Source: Bromus sterilis
Taxonomy: Eukaryota; Streptophyta; Magnoliopsida; Poales; Poaceae
NCBI GenBank assembly: GCA_950022295.1
Contig: OX465596.1
Coordinates: forward strand, 130,180,501 to 130,244,500
Length of the DNA: 64,000 bases
Direction of reading: 5' to 3'
Below are positions 22,981 through 33,136 of the stretch, in pieces. The translations under genes were made by a program, and so were the position numbers. The notes below the pieces were generated by a model, which was not told the origin of the DNA, did no database searches, and saw only the letters and a list, made by a program, of their open reading frames with translations. Positions within the stretch are counted from its first letter, which is position 1, and each line of letters opens with the position of its first letter.

Positions 22981-23310
22981 AATCGGTAACTTCACTGCCG
23001 ATTGGGCCCAGCTGTCATCCTCTAATCGGCTGGGGCCCACTGACTGCTCCTCTCCGGGTGATCCGGACTCGACGAGCGGCGGCCCATGCTGTAGACTCGT
23101 AGGGCATGATGGTGAACAGTGGAGCTAGGAGGGGCGGTCTTGTCGTCCTGTCCGCGGAATCGGCGGAGAGCTCGACACCACATCTCTGCCAGATCTTCGA
23201 TGTGACTTGGCTTCTCTACCACCCCGATCTCTCGGGATTACGCATTTATGACCTCGTACTTGTACCCGCGACCGATCTCGGGGTCAACTTCCCCAAGGGT
23301 AGTAGGTCGT

Positions 23311-23562
23311 ACCGATTGCGCCTGGGCCGACTGGTGGTTCCAGGCAAGGTCGATTGCTCTGGGAAATCGGCTGTGCTGATACCCACTTCGGCCCAGCTGC
23401 GGGCCAATCGGATAATTGTCTTGATGATGAAAAGGGTGGACCGGTTGCGCCTGGGCTGACTGCTGGCATTCGGTATGGCTGATTGCCTTGGAGCAATCGG
23501 CTGTACGCCTGCCCAGCTCGGCCCAGCTGCATCCCAATCGGTCCATCCTTGTGTCTTGAAAG
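23311..23562. repeat. Internal diverged duplication in E2 LTR
   Basis: Two units of about 120 bases (from 23311 and from 23440) share GCGCCTGGGC, AATCGGCTGT, CGGCCCAGCTGC and CAATCGG in the same order. The pair is also present in the other LTR (about 52587-52839), so it predates the insertion. Confidence 0.6.
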
Positions 23563-23608
23563 GTTGCTTTCGCTTGGGTGAGCCTACCCGGGTACCAATC
23601 CCCCGACA

Positions 23609-24102
23609 GTAGCCCCTAAAGCTGTAAAGGTCCCACGGTCATTTGACTGCGGGGCCTTTGTAGTTCTCAATCTTTCTCCAACATCTTCCGAATGCTATGG
23701 CGTCATCAAGTGCGTCATTCCGAGTTCGTCGATCGACTCGGAGCTCACACTCGGCTGGCCAAGATTTCATCCGATCTGTTTTGAATCATCTCCGATTTCT
23801 GACTTCATTTTTTGAGAATAGAATCCCTCGCCGATTACCTTCCAACAGTTACCTCCAATTTCTCCGGGGTGCAGTCAATGGACCGAGGCCCATGACCCAC
23901 GTGCGATTTGACATAACCGCAGGCATCGACCCCCACGTCGCATGCCTCGGCTCCCACGCTGGGATTTCCTGCGCCGGTTTGCCGGTTGGTCTTCCTGCGG
24001 GCTAGGCCACACCAGGCCACATGGCCGCAACTGGATCCCACTCCCCTCCCCCGTCGCCCGTATAAGCCGCAGGGGAGGGCCTATGCCTCTTCCTTCTCTC
24101 AT
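23609..24102 (+). promoter_or_regulatory. E2 polypurine tract and promoter/5' region of the antisense gene
   Basis: On the minus strand TTTAGGGGCTAC (23609-23620) abuts the LTR start and serves as E2's polypurine tract. On the plus strand TATAAG at 24061-24066 lies 42 bases before the proposed ATG at 24103 and follows a C-rich stretch, a plausible core promoter. The rest of the segment shows no protein-coding features. Confidence 0.5.
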
Positions 24103-26240
24103 ATGTCGTCTTCCTCCTCTGCCTCTCGCTCTCGCGCGCCATTGCTGCTCCGCTCGAAGCTCTCCCTTGTGCTCGTAGCTTCACCTCCGCGCACGGGATC
24201 CACTCCGGCCGCGCCCTCGCGTGCTTCTCCGCCACCGTGGTAGTCTTTCACCGCTAGTTGCTCTCGCGCTCCTCGGCCTCCTTTTTCTTCTGCTTGCAAG
24301 CTCCCGGCGAGACACCTCTCAGGCCAGCCGCGGGTACTGGAGGGGTGCCACGGTCACCGCCGACGCCATCCAAGCTCTGGTTCGCGCCCGCAAGATGCCG
24401 GCTGAGGTCCAGTGGCGTGTTCCTAGCGCCGAGATCGTGCCCGCAGCGTGTGCTGGCGAGCGGGTCGTTTTCCTCGCTCACTTCGAGCGTGGATTCGGAC
24501 TCCCCGCCAGCACCTTCTTCCGAAACTTCCTCGACTTCCATCGCCTGCAAGCACATCATCTCGCGGCGAACTTCATTATGATCCTCTCCGGCTTTGTCAC
24601 GCTGTGTGAGGGATATCTCGGCTGCCGCCCGAGCGTTGCTCTTTGGAAGCGGTTCTTCAACCTCCGATCTCACAATGCTCGGACGGGAGCGGTAGTGCCG
24701 TCTGCCACGGAAGGTGGTGATCCCACGTATCCGACTGACATGACGGACTGCGGCAGTTGCCTTGTCGCACCCGGCAAACCTAGGTACAAGAGTCCCGAGA
24801 TTGTCCAGTCATGCAAAAACTGGCAGACCTCCTTCTTCTACGTCAAGTCGCCCGATCAAGGCCCCGACCTCCTGAATCTGCCCGAGTTCTCCCTCGCCCG
24901 GCCGACTGAAAAACATCAGTGGTCGTTGATGTATGGAGTCGGAGACCTCGACGTGGATGCCCAAGTCGCTCGGGTTTCCCAGCTGGAGCAAGAGGGGCTC
25001 CTGCCAACTGATCTTGTTGCCGCCTGGCTTCAAGCCCGAGTGCTTCCATTAAAGCGCCGAGTGCACCGCATGTGTGACATGTCGGGCCCCCGAGATCCCA
25101 CTCGGCTCTGCACGTCGCGAGTGAAGCTCGAAGACCTTTGCGTCAGGATAAAGGATATTACCTCCAGCACCTTGCTCGATCCTTTCCGCTTCGGCCTTGA
25201 GTACCTACACCGCCGACAGACACCATCCGTGGTACGTCCCGACTGGTCCCTTTCTCCGATTGCTTTTGCCTCATACTTAATTTCTCTGACAACTTTCTTC
25301 TTCTTGCTCAGCACTTCATTCAATCCAACCTGATGGAAGACGGCCAAGTGGCTGGCACGTATGCCCCCGACCACGAGGAAGATGACCCCGCGGACTTCGA
25401 GTACAATGGTGAAGCTCCTTCCTCCGAGTCCGAAGATGACGACGCCGACGATGGTGAGTCCTCTGGGGAGTCCTCCGAATCCGAGGATCCTGCTGCTGAC
25501 ACCGACGTCGAGGCTGCCGACCCCAAGAACACCAACACCCGAACTGCGGCTCAAGGGGGTACGCCTGACCCTTCCCTTGAGAAATTTCTGGCCGAATGGA
25601 GTGATGACGATAGTTTCTGAAAGGTTGATAATCCTGATGCAGCTCCTCATGCCAAACCGCCGAAGGTGCCGACTAAGCGCGCGTCGGCAACCAGCTCCTC
25701 TTCTGGTGCTGCCTCCAGCAAGGCCGCAAAGGCAGTGCCGACTGCACCCAAAGGTAAACAGCCTCGAGCGACAGCCACTCGGGTGCCGACTACTCAAGCG
25801 CCTCTGAACGTCTCCCCGTTGAGGTGTCGGATGCCCACGGGCGCGCCGAGAACAATCGGGTATGCCCTTATCTTCATGCTTTGAACCTCACTGTCTTCTC
25901 TTGTACTGATTGACCTCTTCTTTCTCCTTTCAGGGAGCCGATTGGTCTCGACGACATTGACATCGGCATTCCTGCCCATGCAACCGTGGTCATATCACCT
26001 GCTGCGTATGCCGCTGCCATCCGCAAACGGCCACCTGCACCACCTCGCACCTCCAAGGACGCCGAGCGCGCCGCCAAGAAAACTCGCCTCGAGACTGCCA
26101 AAAAAACTGCCACTTCTTCCATTGCCTCCAAGATCTCCCCAAGCACGGCCGACCATGGAGTTACTGGCGGCGAAGGAGCGCAACCGGTCGATCCGATTGC
26201 CCCATCTCCGCCACGCCGCTCCGACCTGGTCTCCGCCCCC

Positions 26241-26402
26241 ATGACGACTGCTCCGCCGATTGTGGTGTCCGCGCCACCAATTATGAAGACAACGCTGCCG
26301 ATTGTGGTGACCGCGCCACCACTTATGACGACCACGCCGCCAATTGTGGTGTCTGCACCACCGACTATGATGACCACTCCGCCAGTTGCGATGACCACCT
26401 CG
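26241..26402 (+). repeat. Coding 42-bp minisatellite
   Basis: Units at 26241, 26283, 26325 and a partial one at 26367 each begin ATG and encode 14 residues of the type TTAPPIVVSAPP. Because the unit is a multiple of three, copy changes keep the frame. It lies in the low-complexity spacer between the conserved domain and the coiled coil. Confidence 0.85.
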
Positions 26403-26750
26403 ACCTCGGCTCGTCCGATTGTGCCGCAGCCACAACCGAGTGCCTCCAGCCTCTTGGCGACGTCGGCGCCATCGGTTTCTACCATTATTACCTCTGCCGC
26501 CGCAATTCAGGCTCCACCACGACAGCCGACCTCTTCTGCGTCGGAAATTCTGATGCCCTCGGTGGATCAATTCCGGGCCGAGTACTCTCGCACCCGCCAT
26601 GTCGGCACCGAGCGTGATGCTTCACCGCGCTCCCAAGATCCTTTGACGGCAGCCTACAGTCGGCTGAACGACTTTGCCACCGCCATTGCTCGGGACCTCC
26701 AACAGCTCGACCGCAATCATGCAGTAAGTTCTTCCACTTTCCTTTATGAT

Positions 26751-27006
26751 TCTCCTTCAATCGGGATACTTTTCTTCCGGTGGGTGCGCTTGCGCGCACC
26801 CACTGGGTGTAGTCCCTGAGATTCGGGCCAATTGTTAGCAATCGGTTCGGATCTTTTATGCTCTTTGCTTTTTCTCCTGCCTTCCTCCAATCGGGAGACT
26901 TTTCTTCCGGTGGGTGCGCGCAAGCGCACCCACTGGGTGTAGTCCCCGAGATTCGGGCCGATTGTTAGCAATTGGTTCGGATCTTTTATGCTCTTTGCTT
27001 TTTCTC
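26751..27006 (+). repeat. Intronic tandem repeat, units 1 and 2
   Basis: Units of about 125 bases (26751-26872 and 26873-27006) share TTTTCTTCCGGTGGGTGCGC, CACCCACTGGGTGTAGTCCC and GGTTCGGATCTTTTATGCTC. Each contains a perfect 10-base hairpin, GTGGGTGCGC with GCGCACCCAC (26780-26803 in unit 1). A third unit continues at 28562-28680 beyond the insertion T. Confidence 0.88.
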
Positions 27007-27489
27007 TGTAACAGCCCAGTTTTCATAAAAATTAAAATTTTTGTTTTCGGTGTGAATTGTTTGATTGTCTGAGTTATTTGCAGTGTTTGCTTCACCGAAA
27101 TAATAATCGGTGAATATTTCTCCCCCTTATTCTCGTATCGGATGATGACCGACGTTTCACGTGGAGACTCGACGACGACTAGTTAGGCGGATCCCGGCGG
27201 AGGGCCTGGACCCGTGTGGTTATGGGATCGATGCTTTTCTCTTTGCTAGTAGGCTTTTGATTGTAGTCTGTACCTAGACATATATCTTCCGCTCTTGTAT
27301 TGTATTTAAGGCAGTTGTATGCCGCTTGTATGAGATGTTGTATCCTTCTATCTGCAATGTTGTGATATCATGTTGGAAATCCGGGGCATATGGCTTGTCA
27401 TATGTCGCGGTGGGACCGATATGTGCTTCGTCCCCGGGTCTAGGTGGAAACACCTAGATCTGGAACAATACCGCATATCGGGCCTTACA
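27007..27489 (+). repeat. T 5' LTR
   Basis: Starts TGTAACAGCCCAG and ends ATCGGGCCTTACA. It matches the right copy along its whole 483-base length. Confidence 0.93.
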
Positions 27490-27490
27490 A

Positions 27491-27505
27491 CTTGGTATCA
27501 GAGCC
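27491..27505 (+). promoter_or_regulatory. T primer binding site
   Basis: CTTGGTATCAGAGCC begins one base after the left LTR and contains the initiator-Met-tRNA-complementary TGGTATCAGAGC. Confidence 0.88.
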
Positions 27506-28078
27506 TTGCCGACCGTAGGATCCCCTCTCTGGCCGAAGTCGAGTCTAGACAAAACTATTTTGTAGTTACTAAGTTAGTTATCGGAGAGTAGGAATATTTT
27601 TACTCCTTACCCTTACTCTGGTCAGGACAAGTGTCGTAAGTGTTTTACTCTTGACTTATCCCCCTTCAAAACTTTAGGGTCTCGAGGTGTGGAGTTTCGG
27701 AACCGCTACAATGCCTTGTTTGTAGCGTATTGTCCCGATTCCGAGCTCAGGTGGGAATTCCTGTAGTACCTTTAGCTTCTCCGATTTTGGGTATCATCTG
27801 GGTCATCAATTGTAATCCCTCATTTTTCCGGTGTTATCACGACTTGCGTCGAAAACACTATCCTTTGATCCGGTTATTCTTGTAGTTCCTCCTCTTGACA
27901 CCGACGACTTCGTATTTTCGACGATGTCGTATCCCTGCGGAAATTTATCTCGACGGAAGTTCGACGTCGACATGGAGCAGAGTCCCATGTTGGTGGTGTT
28001 GAAGATCTTCGTCTCTCTTTTCTCTCCCCCGGATCGTCCTGGATCTCGGGACGAGATCCATTGTTGGTGGTGTTGTAT

Positions 28079-28561
28079 TGTAACAGCCCAGTTTTCACAA
28101 AAATTAAAAATTTTGTTTTCGGTGTGAATTGTTTGATTGTCTGAGTTATTTGCAATGTTTGCTTCACCGAAAAAATAATCGGTGAATATTTCTCCCCCTT
28201 ATTCTCATATCGGATGGTGACCGACGTTTCACGTGGAGACTCGACGACGACTAGTTAGGCGGATCCCGGCGGAGGGCCTGGACCCGTGTGGTTATGGGAT
28301 CGATGCTTTTCTCTTTGCTAGTAGGCTTTTCATTGTAGTCTGTACCCAGACATATATCTTCCGCTGTTGTATTGTATTTAAGGCAGTTGTATGCCGCTTG
28401 TATGAGATGTTGTATCCTTGTATCTGTAATGTTGTGATATCATGTTGGAAATCCGGGGCATATGGCTTGTCATATGTCGCGGTGGGACCGATATGTGCTT
28501 CGTCCCCGGGTCTAGGTGGAAACACCTAGATCTGGAACAGTACCGCATATCGGGCCTTACA
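28079..28561 (+). repeat. T 3' LTR
   Basis: Second LTR copy of T, same length as the first, ending directly before the TTCTC target duplication. Confidence 0.93.
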
Positions 28562-28680
28562 TTCTCCTGCCTTCCTCCAATCGGGAGACTTTTCTTCCGG
28601 TGGGTGCGCGCAAGCGCACCCACTGGGTGTAGTCCCCGAGATTCAGGCCGATTGCTCGCAATCGATTCGGATCTTCTTTT
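28562..28680 (+). repeat. Intronic tandem repeat, unit 3
   Basis: Continues the tandem array interrupted by T. It opens with the TTCTCCTGCC phrase that also opens unit 2 and contains the same hairpin arms with loop GCAA. Confidence 0.85.
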
Positions 28681-30216
28681 GGCTGCCGTATCTCTAAAGC
28701 TCATCTTGCTTTTCCTCTCAGGCTGTTATGGAAGAGAAACGTGAGATCTTCGAGAAGCTCCTCGACGCCTATGCCTCCAGCCTCCAAACTCTCGCCCAGG
28801 CCCAGCTCGAGGTCAACAATCAATCGGCCGAGATCAATAGGCTGAGAGGTAACTTCTGCATCATTTCTGTCTTCTGTCCGATTGCTATTTTCTCTTGTAC
28901 TAATGGCTTCATTTTTTCCTCTAGTCTTTGTTCCCATGGTGGATGATCTTCAGGGCCGAATCGCCGAACTGACCACTGAGCTTAATCAACAAGGACATGC
29001 GCTCGCTGCAGCCAGACAAGAGACAAACCGCCTGAAGGGGGTGGAAGCCGACTTGACCGAGACCATCAAGAGCCTCCACTCCGAGATGGCTGCTCTTGAA
29101 AAGAAACATTTGGACGATTTAGCTGCCGTGACTGCTGCTGGTGATGGGCTCCGCGCTGAGCGAGATGAAGCTGTAGCCGCCCGAGAAGCACTGCAGGCCG
29201 AGAGGGATGATGCCGTTTCTACGCGAGACTCCCTCCGTAAAGATCGCGATGAGCATATTGCCAAATACGAGGAGCTGGAGAAACACAGTTATGAAGAGAC
29301 CACCCGACTGCGCCGCCGAGCCAAGGGTTTATGTGACACAGTGACCGAGATCGACGTCGTCCTTAGCGGTACGTGCTTCTTGCATCCTAGCACATTTTCC
29401 GATTGCTTCCGATTTCCGTGTCATTACTCATATTCAGAGGCCTGGCCTGAATCTGAAGCAGCTGCTTATGCAGCTGTGGCCAAATCCTGAGAGGAGACCG
29501 TCGCGGCCGGTGGGACTTGCCAACTCGATGATGATGTCTGGACTCGGCGTGAGTATCTAATTAGCACTAAGGCCCGCGTTCCTGTCATCAAGGGGGTTGC
29601 GCTATCGTTCAAACTTGGCATTCTGAAAATTGCCGAATTGTTGTGGTCGCCGACTGAGCTCAAGGTCGGACTCCAGAGAATGAAACATGCTGCCAACTCC
29701 TCTGCCGAGGTCCGCAGATCGGACACTCTGGACGAAGAAGATTCTGACAAGGGAGATGCTCCGAATGCTACCACCGAGCAGACTCAGATTCTTCTGAAGG
29801 CCATCCCACGTCGGATCGACGTCCTGCTCAATTCCGCAGGTCGGACTGGTGTTGAAACTGCTCTTCAGACTGTGCTGAGCTGGTACCCTCAAGTGAAACT
29901 TCCCCAGCTTTACAGCCTCAGAGAAAATGCATCCGACGTGCTCGAGAAGACCTATGCTGAGGTGAATCGGCTCGCCAGCACCATGGTGAACTGGTTTTCT
30001 CCCTACGACTACACTCCGTATCTCGACGATGGAGGGAACCCGCTGGCTGCCACTTCCATTTCTGGGTTGGCCGAAGAGCTTTCTGACAGCGGTTCGTCCC
30101 ATACTTCTCCGAGGTCCAAGCATGCTGGGGCCACGTCTTCTGACGCACAGTCGGAGCCGGATGCCACTGCTTCTCCGACTATGAGCTCTGCGCCATCAAC
30201 TGCCCCGACTTCTTGA

Positions 30217-31015
30217 GTCGTGCCGCCGACGACTCCATCTATATCTGCCGCCGACATCTGATCATCCTTATCTTATTTTTGTTTTCAGACTAGCCGTTTG
30301 TAAGACACTATTTTAATTCCGCCGCCACCCACTGAGTGTGGTTCGATGTAATGAACTTATTAGGCCTTGGGCCTGTTATTTCTATGCAATCCAATTTCTC
30401 GTTGCAAGTTTTCTTTGTGCAATCGACTATGCGTCTTTGTCGGTTTCTTTTATCGGTCTGCACTTGCGGGTTTCATGCCTTGTCCGTGTTGCTACCGACA
30501 TGCGGTCTTCAATCGGATCAAAGGTTGATTTCCAACCAAGGTTCGATAAGTGTTTCGAATTTACACGACAAGGTTTAACGCAAAGGATTCTGCAATGTTA
30601 GGATCCGATTGCTCGCTGCCGGCTGCTCGGTGCACCGGTCCGTGGCGCAATCGGTGGCTAACTTAGTCGGCTATGCCCTTTTTAGAGCGTTTCGACTTTT
30701 ATCTCGGGAATTTGTACTGCCGACTGCCCCAACCGCTGCCCTTCTCGATGCCACAACCACTCTCGTGACTTGTGCTCAAGTCGGGTGCTAAGTTGAGTGC
30801 CAGCCCGCAGCTCCCGTGCCTCGTTGGCTTCTTTTTCTGACCTCATGGTTAGTCAGTCCCCGAGTACGTTATTCACGTTTCGGGTATGATGAAGCGTTGC
30901 TGACTTGGGCTAGCTTTTCGAATGAAATTATGCAAAGGTACTCGAACGCTCTTTCTCAGAGGCATGATAGCTTTACTGATTGTTTTGCCGAATGGCATAC
31001 ATAAATTTCTGCTGC
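30217..31015. other. Region between the convergent genes of E2
   Basis: This lies between the stop of the antisense gene and the end of the integrase gene, which converge. It contains short non-coding frames and CCACCCACTGAGTGTGG near 30327-30343, a relative of the intronic repeat motif. Transcripts from the two sides would be expected to end or overlap here. I see no protein signal. Confidence 0.45.
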
Positions 31016-33131
31016 TCAACTATAGAACGGACATAAAAGCTCGGCGTTCCATGGCCGCTCCGTTTCTACTCCCGATGTGTCCTTATGCCGAGTGCCCTTG
31101 GTGCAGTCAATCAAATAATAGGAGTTGTTCTTGAGTGCGCGGCTGATGACGAATGGTCCTTCCCAGGGTGAGGATAGCTTGTGTTGCCCGTCTGATTTCT
31201 GAATTCGGCGTAGCACCATGTCACCTTCTCGGAAGGTGAGAGGGCAAATCTTCTTGCTGTGGTAGTGCCGCAACTTCTGCTGGTAGACTGCCGACCTGGA
31301 CAGGGCCAGCAGGCAAGCTTATTCCTTGAGATCGACGCCGTCTTCTCGTGCTAACTTAGCTTCTTCCTCGGTGTACAAGGCATGCCGAGGTGAATCAAAC
31401 TCGATGTCGGATGGAATGATCGCTTCTGATCCATACACCAGGAAGAAAGGAGTGAAACCAGTCGACCTATTTTGTGTAGTCCTCAGGCTGAACAGTACTG
31501 CTAGGAGCTCTTCAATCCATGCTCCTGGTGCCCTCTCGAGTGGCTCCACCAATCGGGGTCTGATACCCGAGATGATGAGACCATTTGCTCTTTCTACTTG
31601 ACCATTCGACTGGGGATGTGCCACAGATGCAAGATCCAGCCGAATGCCTTGCTGAGATGCATATCGAGCTAGTGCCCCCTTTGTGAAATTGGTGCCGTTG
31701 TCGGTGATGATGCTATTGGGCACGCCATATCTGCACACGATGTCGGCCACAAAGCGAACCGCAGTCAGCCCATCCAGCTTCTTGATCGGGCGGGCTTCAA
31801 TCCACTTGGTAAATTTATCCACTGCAACCAGGAGATGTGTCATGCCACTTCGAGCCCTCTTGAATGGACCAACCATATCCAAGCCCCACACCGCAAACGG
31901 CCATGATATTGGGATTGTCTTCAATGATGATGCTGGCTGATGACTTTTTGCCTTGAACCGCTGGCAACCCTTGCAATATTTCACCAAATTCTCAGCCGCT
32001 GCGAGCGCAGTCGGCCAATAGAAACCATGTCGGAAATCTTTGCTGGAAATGGATTTTGCAGATGCGTGATCACCGCATTCACCTTGATGGATGTCTCTGA
32101 GCAACTCCAAGCCACTGTCTTCTTCTACACGTCTCTGAAAGATACCAGTTGCACTTTTGCGCACTAGCTCGTTGTTGATTATTGTGTATGCCCAAGATCG
32201 GCGGCTGATTTTTCTTGACTCTGCTTCGTCTTCTGGAAGGACTCCGTCTGCTAGGAAATCTCTAATCGGCTGTGCCCATGATGGCGCAGTGACGACTACC
32301 ATTACTGCGGCCTGCTGGGGTGCTTCTTCTTCTTGGATCTCGGTTTCTTGGCCATTGGCCTCTTGGATCTCGGCCTCTTGAACTTCTGTCATCTCGACCT
32401 CTGCTTCTGAACAGCCGATTGCGGCGCCTGGCACGCATTCGGCAGCCCCTGGTGGCGATTGCTTGTGTGGAGCTAGAACTTCTTCACTGCAATCGGCAGT
32501 GCCTGACTTCATTGGTTCTTCTGAGGCTGTGCTATCTGACGCTGCCTCTGCTTGCTTCCCTTTGGCCTTGCTCATCTTGCTGCATTCGGCAGCCCCTGGT
32601 TTGCAATCGGCAGCCCCTGGTGCTGTCGAAGCACCCTGGGCGCTTGACTGTTTCTTCAGAGTTGGAATTTTTGACGGTTGAGCTTCTTTTGCATTCTTCA
32701 ATGCTTCAAGGTTGGTCTCCGAAATGAAGATGGACTCAGACTCTGGGGACGGCATGATGGATGGCTTCCTGATGTGCTCAAGTGATACGCCTGGTGAGAT
32801 AGCTTGCCTTGTTGACCCGAGCTTGGACAATGCATATGTTGCTTCGTTGTTTGCTCTCGGCACATGGTGGAACTCACATCCTTCAAAGTACCCACTGATC
32901 TGCTGCACTAGGAAGCGATAGCTTGCCATATTTGCATCCTTTGCATCCCAGGTGCTTGTGCATTGCTGTACCACCAAATCGGAGTCACCAAAGCACTCAA
33001 TATTCCGAATGCCGATTTCCTTGGCCAGCTTGATACCATGCACAAGGGCTTCGTACTCGGCGACATTGTTTGATGCTGCAAAGTGAATTTGAAGCACATA
33101 TTACAGTTGATCTCCTCTTCGTGAAGTGAGC
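31016..33131 (-). pseudogene. E2 second RNase H (C-terminal part) and integrase
   Basis: From 33131 leftward: the rest of an archaeal-type RNase H with NNVAEYEALVHGIKLA (Glu), ECFGDSDLVVQQ (Asp) and VPRANNEATYALSKL. A low-complexity spacer of about 150 residues follows (32760-32260). Then comes integrase: zinc-binding HGFYWPTALAAAENLVKYC and CKGC, core GLDMVGPFKRARSGM (Asp), IITDNGTNF (Asp), QSNGQVERAN (Glu) and the C-terminal FREGDMVLRRI. All three DDE residues are kept. A TAA at 31319-31321 interrupts the C-terminal domain. The upstream part of the RNase H is across E5 at 47337. Confidence 0.9.
32260..32700 (-). other. Low-complexity spacer between RNase H and integrase of E2
   Basis: The translated spacer repeats PGAAEC/PGAADC units (three or four copies) and an acidic Q/E-rich run (EAEIQEANGQETEIQEEE) in frame with both neighbouring domains. 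It has no recognisable fold and may be a flexible linker or processing region. Confidence 0.6.
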
Positions 33132-33136
33132 ACTAC

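Larger units (their letters stand above)
22593..23608 (-). repeat. E2 3' LTR
   Basis: 1016 bases from TGTCGTCGATATG to CCCCCGACA on the plus strand. It matches 51871-52885 throughout. It carries a TATA-like hairpin (22948-22980) and an internal diverged duplication (23311-23562). Confidence 0.94.
27007..28561 (+). mobile_element. T: short non-autonomous LTR retrotransposon (TRIM-like)
   Basis: Two LTRs of 483 bases each (27007-27489 and 28079-28561), 12 differences by my count, flank a 589-base interior without a coding frame of known type. The target duplication is TTCTC (27002-27006 and 28562-28566). The LTRs start TGTAACAGCCC and end GGCCTTACA. The site following the left LTR, CTTGGTATCAGAGCC (27491-27505), is an initiator Met tRNA-type primer binding site, so the element is in plus orientation. 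No clear polypurine tract precedes the right LTR. It must have moved using proteins from another element. Confidence 0.92.
24103..30216 (+). pseudogene. Antisense spliced gene of E2, putative gypsy-type transposon (Transposase_28-like) protein
   Basis: I infer seven exons: 24103-24239, 24301-25231, 25312-25859, 25934-26723, 28722-28848, 28925-29368 and 29438-30216. Every intron is GT...AG and phases match throughout, giving 1251 codons. Exon 2 holds the conserved domain with HFERGFGLPASTFFRNFL, then FVTLCEGYLGCRPS and LWKRFFNLR, typical of the 'putative gypsy type transposon' family (PF04195, recalled). Exon 3 is acidic, exon 4 is Pro/Thr-rich with a 42-base minisatellite, and exons 5-6 form a long coiled coil (about 28730-29340). 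Two in-frame TGA codons (25618-25620 and 29488-29490) break it; both fit CGA to TGA changes. The molecular role of the family is unknown. Exon 1 and its ATG are the least certain part. Confidence 0.8.

Noticed and set aside
28233..28529. Frames within the T LTRs (also 27370-27591)
   Set aside because: They lie in a repeated LTR, carry no domain and are not supported by the interior.
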